Origin: JAYZDB01 sp036338025
GTDB taxonomy: Bacteria > Planctomycetota > UBA1135 > UBA2386
DNA length: 5,743 nucleotides
NCBI GenBank assembly: GCA_036338025.1
Contig: JAYZDB010000199.1
Coordinates: forward strand, 1-5,743
Reading direction: 5' to 3'
Below, piece after piece: positions 1-5,743 of the stretch (its first letter is position 1; every line of letters starts with the position of its first letter). The notes beneath the pieces are model-generated. The model worked only from the letters and a program-made list of their open reading frames with translations. It was not told the origin of the DNA and ran no database searches. The position numbers and the translations under genes were made by a program.

Positions 1-1689
1 TGGTGGCACGGTCAGGACGCGGACAAGGGCAGGGATGTATTCCGACCCTTGATGGCGGTCGATACTTGCGGGGAGTGCGGTGGCGACCGATTGGCCGCGG
101 CTCAACGTCACATCCTGGTCGGTGGTCGCAGTCTGCCGAACTTCACCCGCCTCTCCGTCGATGATGCGATCCTGGCCTTAGGCAAGCTGCGCCTGCGCAA
201 GGCGGAGAAGCAGATCGCGGCGGAGAGCCTCAGCGAGATCAGCAACCGCTTGTCGTTCCTGGCCTCGGTCGGACTCGGCTACCTCAGCCTGGACCGGTCG
301 GCCCGCACGCTGTCGGGCGGCGAGGCTCAGCGCATCCGTCTGGCGAGTCAGTTGGGCAACCGCCTGGTGGGAGTGCTCTATGTCCTGGATGAGCCGACCA
401 TCGGTCTGCATCCCTGCGACACCGACAAACTCCTGAAGACCCTGTTCGACCTGCGTGACCTCGGCAACACGGTGGTGGTTGTCGAACATGACTTGGAAGT
501 GATGCGCCAGGCCGACTACCTCGTCGATATGGGGCCGGGTGCCGGTCAGCACGGCGGCAAGGTGGTAGCAGCCGGAACCCCCAATCAGGTGAAGCGATCC
601 AAAGGGCTGACCGGGCAGTATCTGCGTGGGCGGTTGCAGATCCCGGTGCCGGATTCCCGCCGGACAGCCTCGGCGCATATCGAGTTGCATGGTTTGAACT
701 CCAACAACCTCAAGGATATCGATGTCCGCGTCCCGCTGGCTTCGTTGGTCGCCGTGACGGGAGTTTCGGGTTCGGGCAAGTCGACCCTGGTACTCGATTG
801 CCTGCTCCCGGCACTGCAACGCGAGCAGGGATTGCCCAAGGGTTTCCGGGACGCGCAGGTGCTGGTGGTGGACCAGAGTTCGATCGGCAGCACCCCATCC
901 AGCAATCCCGCGACCTACACCGGGTTGTTCACACCAATGCGCGAGCTGTTCGCGCAGTTGCCGGTGTCGAAGGTCAAGGGTTTCGGGCCGGGGCGATTCT
1001 CCTTCAATATCAAGGGTGGACGCTGCGAGTCCTGCGAGGGCAAAGGCCAACTGCGGGTCGAGATGCACTTCCTGGCCGACGTCTGGGTGACTTGTGATGT
1101 CTGTGCGGGCCGGCGCTACAACTCGGAGACCCTCGGTGTAGAACTACGCGGGCGGAACATCGCCCAGGTGTTGGAGATGGAGGTGATCGAGGCTCTCGAC
1201 TTCTTCGGCAACCATCCGCGCATCCGGCGTCCACTGCAGGCGATGGTCGATGTCGGCCTGGGATACCTGCGTCTCGGGCAGCCTGGCAACACCCTCTCAG
1301 GGGGCGAGTCCCAGCGCATCAAATTGGTTTCCCAACTCGCGCGTCCGGTGCGGCGACACCAGGTCTACCTGTTGGATGAGCCGACCACCGGCCTCCACTT
1401 CGACGACGTCGCCCGCCTCGTCGAGGTCTTACAACGCCTCGTCGAACACGGCCACACAGTACTGGTGATCGAGCACCATCTCGACGTGATCAAGAGTGCC
1501 GACCACGTCATCGACTTGGGGCCCGGCGCAGGCCCGAAGGGTGGTGAGGTGTTGGTTTGCGGAACTCCAGAGGAGGTTGCCCGATGCCCCCAGAGTCCGA
1601 CTGGACGGTTCCTGGCCATGACCCTGCCCCGGCCTGTTGGTAAAGCCAAGGCCAAGCCGCGTTCTGGCGCGGTGCGAAGTGCCAGGTGA
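1..1689 (+). CDS. uvrA: UvrA-family excinuclease ATPase subunit, C-terminal part (5' truncated by window)
   Basis: DNA-damage recognition ATPase of UvrABC nucleotide-excision repair. The frame is open from base 1, so 562 residues of the C-terminal portion are visible. In partial-protein numbering: CGEC (23-26); ABC signature LSGGEAQR (104-111), Walker B VLYVLDEP (125-132) and H-loop EH (162-163) closing the first ATPase; an IPVP linker (214-217); second Walker A GVSGSGKST (254-262); a zinc module with CESC (342-345) and CDVC (365-368) 19 residues apart; second signature LSGGESQR (432-439); Walker B LLDEP (457-461); H-loop EH (491-492). All key residues are intact, so it looks functional. It ends in a basic Lys/Arg/Ala-rich tail. 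The roughly 20 residues before CGEC do not resemble the usual UvrA lead-in, so it may be the last repeat of a double-length UvrA or a UvrA paralogue. The family call is very sure; the exact subtype is not. Confidence 0.95.
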   Translation, partial: WWHGQDADKGRDVFRPLMAVDTCGECGGDRLAAAQRHILVGGRSLPNFTRLSVDDAILALGKLRLRKAEKQIAAESLSEISNRLSFLASVGLGYLSLDRSARTLSGGEAQRIRLASQLGNRLVGVLYVLDEPTIGLHPCDTDKLLKTLFDLRDLGNTVVVVEHDLEVMRQADYLVDMGPGAGQHGGKVVAAGTPNQVKRSKGLTGQYLRGRLQIPVPDSRRTASAHIELHGLNSNNLKDIDVRVPLASLVAVTGVSGSGKSTLVLDCLLPALQREQGLPKGFRDAQVLVVDQSSIGSTPSSNPATYTGLFTPMRELFAQLPVSKVKGFGPGRFSFNIKGGRCESCEGKGQLRVEMHFLADVWVTCDVCAGRRYNSETLGVELRGRNIAQVLEMEVIEALDFFGNHPRIRRPLQAMVDVGLGYLRLGQPGNTLSGGESQRIKLVSQLARPVRRHQVYLLDEPTTGLHFDDVARLVEVLQRLVEHGHTVLVIEHHLDVIKSADHVIDLGPGAGPKGGEVLVCGTPEEVARCPQSPTGRFLAMTLPRPVGKAKAKPRSGAVRSAR

Positions 1690-1777
1690 GGCGGCTCGGC
1701 GCGTCGCGTGGAGAACCGGGCGAACTAGCAAGGTGAACTCGTAGGCTGTTCTGCTCCTTGGCTCTAGGATTCATCCC
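1690..1777 (+). other. Intergenic gap between uvrA and the thiE-like gene
   Basis: This is the largest gap in the window (88 bases) and the only place with room for a promoter for the downstream cluster. I see no strong inverted repeat followed by a T-run, so no intrinsic terminator can be supported, and no convincing -35/-10 pair. Near its end, AGGA at 1766-1769 lies 8 bases before the ATG at 1778 and is a plausible ribosome binding site. No thiamine-pyrophosphate riboswitch is recognisable, and the gap is short for one. Confidence 0.5.
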
Positions 1778-2434
1778 ATGTTCCGTACGCCGGTCGACCT
1801 CGCAGCACATCTGCACACGGTGTTCGTCACTGACGGACTCGGGGACATACAGCGCCTGGACGGGTTGCTGGAAGCCGCGCTGGCTGGTGGGATTCGCGTT
1901 GTCCAACTTCGGGAGCCGAAACTCGATGCGGCTGCCCTGTCTGACATCGGCCGTCGTTGGATGCCCCGATTCGACGCTGTCGGGGCTGCCTTGCTGGTTA
2001 ACGACCGAACTGACGTGGCCTTGGCAGGCAGAGCACACGGGGTTCATCTGAAGCAGGTCTCGTTGGCCACTGCCCCGGTGGGCGGGGAGAATCTGTGGAT
2101 CGGTCGTTCGGTTCATGACGCGGCGGAGATCCTGGCGGCCAGGGCTGCGCACTACCTGCATCTCGCGCCCTTGTTTCCGACCACGTCCAAGCCCGGGGTC
2201 ACACCTCTCGGCGTCGAGGGCGCGCGTGCCTTGCTGGCGACAACTGCCCAGCCGGTTGTCCTGCTCGGCGGTATCACTCTCGACAATGTCGAACGTGCTC
2301 GACGGATTGGTGGTATCGGGGTGGCGGTGATGAGTGCAATCTGCGGAGCGGCGGATCCGGAGAGCGCGGCTCGACAGTTGGTTGCGAGTCGTCGTGTAGC
2401 CACCTTGTCGGATCGCCAGATGGGGGCGACGTGA
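1778..2434 (+). CDS. thiE: Thiamine phosphate synthase / TenI family protein (ThiE-like, divergent active site)
   Basis: A TIM-barrel protein of 218 residues, the usual length for ThiE, which joins the pyrimidine (HMP-PP) and thiazole phosphate halves into thiamine monophosphate. Family landmarks in order: HTVFVTDG (13-20), GGIRVVQLRE (37-46), LLVNDRTDVAL (72-82), GVHL (88-91), IGRSVHDAAE (108-117), PLFPTTSKPG (131-140), LLGGI (162-166) and GVAVMSAI (181-188). Two positions differ from active ThiE: REP (45-47) replaces REK, and KQVS (92-95) stands where GQxD supplies a second magnesium-binding Asp; the first Asp (D76, in NDR) is kept. IGRSVH recalls the thiazole tautomerase TenI, but TenI's catalytic His before the VF is Pro here. 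It may be a divergent synthase, a tautomerase-like protein or something new. A downstream thiL favours thiamine synthesis. Its stop overlaps the next start by 4 bases. Confidence 0.85.
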   Translation: MFRTPVDLAAHLHTVFVTDGLGDIQRLDGLLEAALAGGIRVVQLREPKLDAAALSDIGRRWMPRFDAVGAALLVNDRTDVALAGRAHGVHLKQVSLATAPVGGENLWIGRSVHDAAEILAARAAHYLHLAPLFPTTSKPGVTPLGVEGARALLATTAQPVVLLGGITLDNVERARRIGGIGVAVMSAICGAADPESAARQLVASRRVATLSDRQMGAT

Positions 2435-2841
2435 GGATCGATACCGCTTTCGTGACCAGGTGGGCGAAGCGCCTGAGCTTGCCGGTGGCATTGCTGGTAC
2501 TGATCCTGTTCTTTCGTAGCTATTGGTTTGTCGTAGTGCCCGAGGGCATGGACACCATGCCGGAGGTATATCCGCCTGGAACAACCTGTGTCGTGCAGCG
2601 CAATCCGCGTCACCTTGTCGAAGGTAGCGTGGTGTTTCTCGAGGTCGAAGCCGGCGCGGCTGCGATCCTGGTGCGGGTCGCGAAGGTGGTGGACGGACGG
2701 GTCTACCCGGCGGTCGACAATCCCCGGTCCCGTTTCGCCGGTTACGCCAAGGAGGACTATCCGGTTACCAGCGTCCGGGCCCTGGTCTTGTCCGGTGTCA
2801 CTCCGGACTCCGGGGTATCTGGGCCGCCCGGCAATCGATGA
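2431..2841 (+). CDS. Small membrane-anchored signal-peptidase-like (S26 fold) protein, probably catalytically inactive
   Basis: A 136-residue protein with a GTG start in a GTGA overlap with the preceding stop. A G-rich run (2422-2426) lies 4 bases upstream, and the next in-frame Met is residue 40, beyond the membrane helix, so this start is favoured. One hydrophobic segment (about 16-36) follows a basic N-terminus, predicting an N-in anchor. The outer part follows the order of signal peptidase I: VPEGMDTM (36-43) resembles the catalytic-Ser box, PPGTTCVVQR (48-57) the GDxVxVxK box, EGSVVFLEV (64-72) the GDVVVF strand, VRVAKVVDG (81-89) the KRVIGxxGD box, and DNPRSRFAGY (96-105) the DSRxxG box. 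The Ser before Met is Gly39, and Val81 sits where the general-base Lys is expected, so protease activity is unlikely. The fold assignment is by motif order only; a role in thiamine metabolism is unproven and rests only on its position. Confidence 0.65.
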   Translation: MRIDTAFVTRWAKRLSLPVALLVLILFFRSYWFVVVPEGMDTMPEVYPPGTTCVVQRNPRHLVEGSVVFLEVEAGAAAILVRVAKVVDGRVYPAVDNPRSRFAGYAKEDYPVTSVRALVLSGVTPDSGVSGPPGNR

Positions 2842-3773
2842 GGCGTGCCATGGTGACGGAACGGGAGTTGACCGATCAGTTGGCTGGGTTCTTCGGCAAC
2901 CAAGACCCCGGCGTTGCGATTGGAATCGGCGATGACGGGGCGGTGGTGCGTACCTCGATGCGGACCGTTGTTGCATGTGACCCGGTGGTCGAGGGTGTGC
3001 ATTTCACCCGCTCGGACCGGTTGGAGTTGGTTGGTCGCAAAGCTGTCAACCGCAATCTCTCTGATCTGGCGGCGATGGGTGCGGGACCGACCTACCTCTT
3101 GGTGTCACTGTTGCAGCCGAAGTGGTTGACTGATTCGCAGCGCCACAAGCTCCTGTCTGGGATCCGCAAGGCCGCGGCCGCGGGCGCATGCACAGTGGTG
3201 GGGGGTGATGTCTCGGTGAGTTCGGGTGGCCTGGTCGTGACAGTGACGGCACTCGGTACGGCGCCGCGTCGCCCCTTGCGTCGTGACGGTCTCCGGGTTG
3301 GTGACACCCTGCACGTCACCGGGCCGCTCGGGGGTTCGGGGCTTGGCCGACACCTCCGGTTCACTCCCCGTATCGCGGAGGGGCAGTGGTTGGCGGAACA
3401 GCCCAGCGTCAGCAGTGGGATCGACATCAGTGATGGACTCCTCCTGGATCTTGCGACCGTGTTGCAGGCCAGCAGCCAGGGCAAGATCACCGGGCTGGGT
3501 GCAATCCTGGATGCGGCGGCGATCCCGGTTGCCAAGGCGGCGCACAGCCAGGGCAAGATCACCGGGCAGTCGGGATTGCATCATGCCCTCAGCGACGGCG
3601 AGGATCATGAACTCCTGTTCGGGTTGCGTGGACCGCTGGCGGTCGAGGGTCCCATCACGGGGCGGACCCGGCGGCCGGTCGGGGTTGTCACCGCGGTACC
3701 TGGGATCCGGATCCGTTGGCCGGACGGTCGGGTCGAGGCCTGTGGCACGAAGGGTTACCAGCATGATGTCTGA
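2838..3773 (+). CDS. thiL: Thiamine-monophosphate kinase ThiL
   Basis: Uses ATP to phosphorylate thiamine monophosphate to thiamine diphosphate, the last step of the pathway. At 311 residues it has the normal length and the family motifs: GIGDDGAVV (29-37) with the metal-binding Asp pair; CDPVVEGVHF (47-56); GRKAVNRNLSDLAAMGA (66-82); VVGGD (120-124); GLRVGDTLHVTGPLG (151-165); GIDISDGLLLDL (194-205); ALSDGEDHELLF (250-261); and C-terminal GYQH (306-309), where GYDH is usual. SDGED in place of SGGED is a variant I associate with planctomycete-type sequences. SQGKITG occurs twice (213-219 and 237-243), encoded by a perfect 23-base repeat; the first copy looks like an insertion before the GAILDAAAIP strand. 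The ATG at 2838 overlaps the previous stop but has no clear Shine-Dalgarno; the ATG at 2850, with GAGG (2840-2843) 6 bases upstream, is a good alternative giving 307 residues. Confidence 0.95.
   Translation: MRRAMVTERELTDQLAGFFGNQDPGVAIGIGDDGAVVRTSMRTVVACDPVVEGVHFTRSDRLELVGRKAVNRNLSDLAAMGAGPTYLLVSLLQPKWLTDSQRHKLLSGIRKAAAAGACTVVGGDVSVSSGGLVVTVTALGTAPRRPLRRDGLRVGDTLHVTGPLGGSGLGRHLRFTPRIAEGQWLAEQPSVSSGIDISDGLLLDLATVLQASSQGKITGLGAILDAAAIPVAKAAHSQGKITGQSGLHHALSDGEDHELLFGLRGPLAVEGPITGRTRRPVGVVTAVPGIRIRWPDGRVEACGTKGYQHDV
3473..3567 (+). repeat. Perfect 23-base direct repeat within thiL (copies 3473-3495 and 3545-3567)
   Basis: The two copies, starting CAGCCAGGGC and ending ATCACCGGGC, are identical over 23 bases and begin 72 bases (24 codons) apart, so both are read in the same frame as SQGKITG. 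The flanking bases differ on both sides. Such identity over 23 bases between parts of one gene that are not homologous in the ThiL fold suggests a recent copy event or selection on the DNA rather than ancient protein duplication. Confidence 0.9.
3749..3754 (+). promoter_or_regulatory. Ribosome binding site deciding the tsaE start
   Basis: GAAGGG lies 8 bases before the ATG at 3763 and 11 before the adjacent ATG at 3766. It favours the first Met of the MM pair as the start, placing tsaE initiation inside the end of thiL. Confidence 0.5.
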
Positions 3774-4266
3774 GGCCGCAAGACCCGTTACCAGACACCT
3801 GGCTGACGAGACCGCGACCGAGGCACTCGGCGAATTTCTCGGGGAGCGTCTGCAGCGTGGTCAGGCGGTCGCCCTGATCGGAGAACTCGGTGCTGGTAAG
3901 ACGTGCCTGGCACGCGGCCTCGGACGCGGTCTCGGCCTCGACCACCCGGGGGCCGTTTGCAGCCCGACCTACCTGTTGGTTATCGAGCACCCCGGTCCAG
4001 TCCCGATGCTGCACGTGGATGCCTACCTGCCGGAGAAAACCCGCAGATTTCTTGAAGATGGTGGTCTCGATTACGTCGCGGAAAGCGCTGGAGTGATGGT
4101 CGTAGAATGGGCAGACCGTCTGGCAGACCTGCTGCCGGAGGAAACCCTGGAATTGACCCTGCGTCCCGTCCCCGGCGGCTCAGGTCGCGAGGCAATTCTG
4201 GTCGACCGAACAGGTGGGGCTTTTGAATGGCTGGCCCAGGCCCCAGAATTCCGCAATAACGTCTGA
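3763..4266 (+). CDS. tsaE: tRNA threonylcarbamoyladenosine biosynthesis ATPase TsaE
   Basis: TsaE (YjeE) is the ATPase that works with TsaB and TsaD to place threonylcarbamoyl on A37 of ANN-decoding tRNAs. The 167-residue protein has the expected size and motifs: Walker A GELGAGKT (40-47), CSPTYLLVIEH (66-76) matching the family's SPTF strand, LHVDAYL (83-89) matching HxDxYR, and VVEWADRL (113-120) matching the EWxxxL motif. Leu89 stands where Arg is common in HxDxYR. The reading frame stays open upstream through thiL, but family homology starts only near residue 9 (RPVTRHLADETATEALG), so the ATG at 3763 is chosen; it overlaps the thiL end by 11 bases. Neighbouring thiL and tsaE are a known bacterial arrangement without a shared pathway. 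The C-terminal 15 or so residues are not conserved in the family as I know it. Confidence 0.93.
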   Translation: MMSEAARPVTRHLADETATEALGEFLGERLQRGQAVALIGELGAGKTCLARGLGRGLGLDHPGAVCSPTYLLVIEHPGPVPMLHVDAYLPEKTRRFLEDGGLDYVAESAGVMVVEWADRLADLLPEETLELTLRPVPGGSGREAILVDRTGGAFEWLAQAPEFRNNV

Positions 4267-4278
4267 ACCGGAGGCAGG

Positions 4279-5037
4279 ATGAGCCCGTTTGGCAGTCCGA
4301 CACCGATGGCCGTCCCGAGCGATAAGCGCAACCAATACCAGAAGCAGCAAACTCCGGCCCCGGGTTCGTCCGGAGCGGATGGCGTGGATCTAGACGGCGC
4401 CCACGCCACTGCCGACACCGAGGACATGTTGGCCCGGTTCAGGGACGGGCACCAAGAGGCCTTCGCGGCCATCGTCGGCGAATACGAGGAACGCCTGGTG
4501 CGGTTCTTCTACCGGCTGTGTTGGGATCGGGACCGGGCTGAGGACTTCACCCAGGACCTGTTCCTCAAGCTGTTGCGTGGTGCTCGCCGCTACCAACCGC
4601 AGGGCCGCCTATCGACCTTCCTGTTCCGGGTGGCGACCAACCTTTGGATCGACTTTTATCGTTCCGGCAAGGTCAGGGGCCGCCTTTACTCCCTGGACCA
4701 GGTCATGATGACCGGCGAACCGGTGATCAAGACGGATAAGGAGACTGTCGGTCCAGCCGACGACTTGCTCCTCGACGAGGAGAAGGAACAGTTGCGGGAG
4801 GCTGTCTCACAGCTGACCGAGCCGCATCGCCTGGTGTTGGAGTTGGCGATCTACCAGCAGATGCCGTACGCGCAGATCAGCAAGGTCCTCGAGATTCCCG
4901 TCGGTACCGTCAAGTCCCGAATGCACAACTGCGTCCGGGCCTTGCGTGCGTGCATGGCACAGCATGAGGAGAGGACGGCCGATCGAGCCTCCTCCTCGTT
5001 TCCCGTCCGAACCCGCCGCGGAGGATCTGCAGGATGA
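4279..5037 (+). CDS. ECF-type RNA polymerase sigma factor (sigma-70 family, regions 2 and 4)
   Basis: Directs RNA polymerase to a subset of promoters. Of 252 residues, the first 45 or so are a low-complexity, Pro/Gln/Ser/Gly-rich extension with no sigma homology. Region 2 spans about 52-128, with the core-binding AEDFTQDLFLKLLR (87-100) and the -10-recognition stretch GRLSTFLFRVATNLWIDFYR (109-128). An acidic linker follows (about 150-170). Region 4 (about 172-226) has a clear helix-turn-helix, YAQISKVLEIPVGTVKSRMH (197-216). There is no region 3, which defines the ECF type. GGAGG at 4270-4274 lies 4 bases before the ATG, a short spacing; the ATG at 4426 (Met50) would give a compact protein without the extension. 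The stop overlaps the start of the next gene (ATGA), a layout typical of a sigma factor and its anti-sigma factor. Target promoters cannot be told from the sequence. Confidence 0.92.
   Translation: MSPFGSPTPMAVPSDKRNQYQKQQTPAPGSSGADGVDLDGAHATADTEDMLARFRDGHQEAFAAIVGEYEERLVRFFYRLCWDRDRAEDFTQDLFLKLLRGARRYQPQGRLSTFLFRVATNLWIDFYRSGKVRGRLYSLDQVMMTGEPVIKTDKETVGPADDLLLDEEKEQLREAVSQLTEPHRLVLELAIYQQMPYAQISKVLEIPVGTVKSRMHNCVRALRACMAQHEERTADRASSSFPVRTRRGGSAG
5020..5024 (+). promoter_or_regulatory. Ribosome binding site for the anti-sigma-like gene
   Basis: GGAGG lies 9 bases before the ATG at 5034, inside the last codons of the sigma-factor gene. With the ATGA stop/start overlap, it supports 5034 as the start and coupled translation of the pair. 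Confidence 0.6.
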
Positions 5038-5743
5038 GTGATCCCGGGCGACCACAACCCGAGCGCGAAGACCGCACGGTCGATTGGCTGCTAGGTGAGC
5101 TGAGCGACGGTGAGGCCGGCGAACTCAAGCGTGGTTGTGCGCAGGACGCTGATTTCGCCAAGGACACCGCCGAGTTGCGTTGTCTCTTTGATGACCTGCG
5201 CTCGCTTACCCCCGAGCGGGGATCGGGCGATTCACGGGTTGCCCTGGCGGTCCGACGTAGCGTGGAGCGTCGGCTGGAGCTTCGCCGAGGTCCTCGGCCT
5301 CTCGGCCTGCAGGAGGTAGTGGTCGCTGCGCTGAAGGTGACGGCGGTGGCGGCGGGGTGTCTCGGCACTCTCCTGATCGGTGAGCAGTGGTGGATCGGGA
5401 TCGAGAAGACTGCCAAGGAGTCCACGGCCCTGGTCGCCCAGGCAGTACCCGATCCAGTGCGCGCGACAATCCTACCGGTGTCGAGGGATGGAGTTTCCGT
5501 CGACCAGGAACGCAGTGCGACTGCCTGGTTGCTGGCCACCAACGATCTCGCTGCGCTGCGTCGAGAGTTCAAGAGTCGTTTCAATCCGAGTTTGCGTCGC
5601 CGGGCAATCCGGGCGGCCGGTGGCAACATCAGTTTGGAGATCAGGATCGAATCTTTGGCGGACGAGATCGCGTTGAAGATCGATCGTGCCATGGCCTCGG
5701 CAGGCAATGCCGGACCACAAGTGCCGGTCGAGGATGTCGCCTT
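5034..5743 (+). CDS. Probable membrane-bound anti-sigma-like protein (3' truncated by window)
   Basis: An open frame with no stop to the window edge gives 236 residues. The N-terminal part, DWLLGELSDGEAGELKRG (17-34) followed by the helical FAKDTAELRCLFDDLRSL (41-58), resembles the short helical sigma-binding domain of anti-sigma factors. A hydrophobic segment at about 95-116 (VVVAALKVTAVAAGCLGTLL) could be a single membrane helix, with a basic stretch before it (RRSVERRLELRRG, 74-86) that fits an inner-side N-terminus. The following region (117-236) would then be outside the cytoplasm; I recognise no domain there. The HxxxCxxC zinc motif of many anti-sigma factors is absent; Cys35, Cys50 and Cys109 do not form it. 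Starting 4 bases before the sigma stop strongly suggests partnership with that gene. The function is inferred from position and the N-terminal pattern, not from a firm family match. Confidence 0.7.
   Translation, partial: MSDPGRPQPEREDRTVDWLLGELSDGEAGELKRGCAQDADFAKDTAELRCLFDDLRSLTPERGSGDSRVALAVRRSVERRLELRRGPRPLGLQEVVVAALKVTAVAAGCLGTLLIGEQWWIGIEKTAKESTALVAQAVPDPVRATILPVSRDGVSVDQERSATAWLLATNDLAALRREFKSRFNPSLRRRAIRAAGGNISLEIRIESLADEIALKIDRAMASAGNAGPQVPVEDVA

Noticed and set aside
178..1068. Open frame of 296 codons on the - strand opposite uvrA
   Set aside because: Fully covered by canonical UvrA coding sequence; no family resemblance in the antisense product.
1690..1777. Possible terminator or TPP riboswitch ahead of the thiE-like gene
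   Set aside because: I found no stable inverted repeat with a T-run and no recognisable TPP aptamer core; 88 bases is also tight for an aptamer plus expression platform.
1508..2584. Open frame of 358 codons on the - strand spanning the uvrA end, the gap and the thiE-like gene
   Set aside because: It lies opposite two well-supported genes, its translation is rich in Arg/Pro/Ser with no recognisable motif, and such antisense frames are common in GC-rich DNA.
3170..3179. Perfect 10-base palindrome GGCCGCGGCC in thiL
   Set aside because: Short, encodes a Lys/Ala run in a conserved gene and is expected from GC-rich codons; nothing suggests a regulatory site.
3283..3762. Upstream open extension of the tsaE frame through thiL
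   Set aside because: The stretch is a +1-frame shadow of thiL with no TsaE homology; family similarity begins just after the ATG at 3763, which has its own ribosome binding site.
4910..5707. Open frame of 265 codons on the - strand opposite the anti-sigma-like gene
   Set aside because: The + strand frame from 5034 has a ribosome binding site, a coupled start and a sensible domain layout; the antisense product is Arg/Ser-rich and unrecognisable.

Overview
The window is a dense, GC-rich bacterial stretch with every gene on the + strand. I read seven genes, two of them cut by the window edges. In order: the 3' end of a UvrA-family excision-repair ATPase (1-1689); a thiamine-phosphate-synthase-family protein (1778-2434); a small membrane-anchored protein with a signal-peptidase-like fold but no visible catalytic Ser/Lys (2431-2841); thiamine-monophosphate kinase ThiL (2838-3773); the t6A tRNA-modification ATPase TsaE (3763-4266); an ECF-type sigma factor (4279-5037); and the 5' part of a probable membrane-bound anti-sigma-like protein that runs off the right edge (5034-5743).

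Organism: no rRNA or other taxonomic marker is present. A ThiE-like/ThiL/TsaE cluster next to a sigma factor, a ThiL motif reading SDGED rather than the usual SGGED, and a UvrA with an atypical segment before its CxxC suggest a planctomycete or a relative in the PVC group. This rests on family knowledge and is moderate to weak; a search of ThiL and UvrA would settle it.

Layout: an 88-base gap separates uvrA from the rest, and I see no clear hairpin terminator or promoter in it. From 1778 on, the genes are packed end to end with overlaps of 4, 4 and 11 bases, a gap of 12, and another overlap of 4. This suggests one transcript with translational coupling. There is no gene-free stretch over 300 bases, and I see no RNA genes, CRISPR array or mobile element.

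How the genes may work together: the ThiE-like protein and ThiL belong to thiamine diphosphate synthesis, TsaE to t6A37 synthesis on tRNA, and the last two look like a sigma/anti-sigma pair. The most notable points are altered catalytic positions in the ThiE-like protein, an apparently inactive signal-peptidase-like gene between two thiamine genes, a perfect 23-base in-frame direct repeat inside thiL that duplicates SQGKITG, and an anti-sigma-like gene with no zinc-finger motif.
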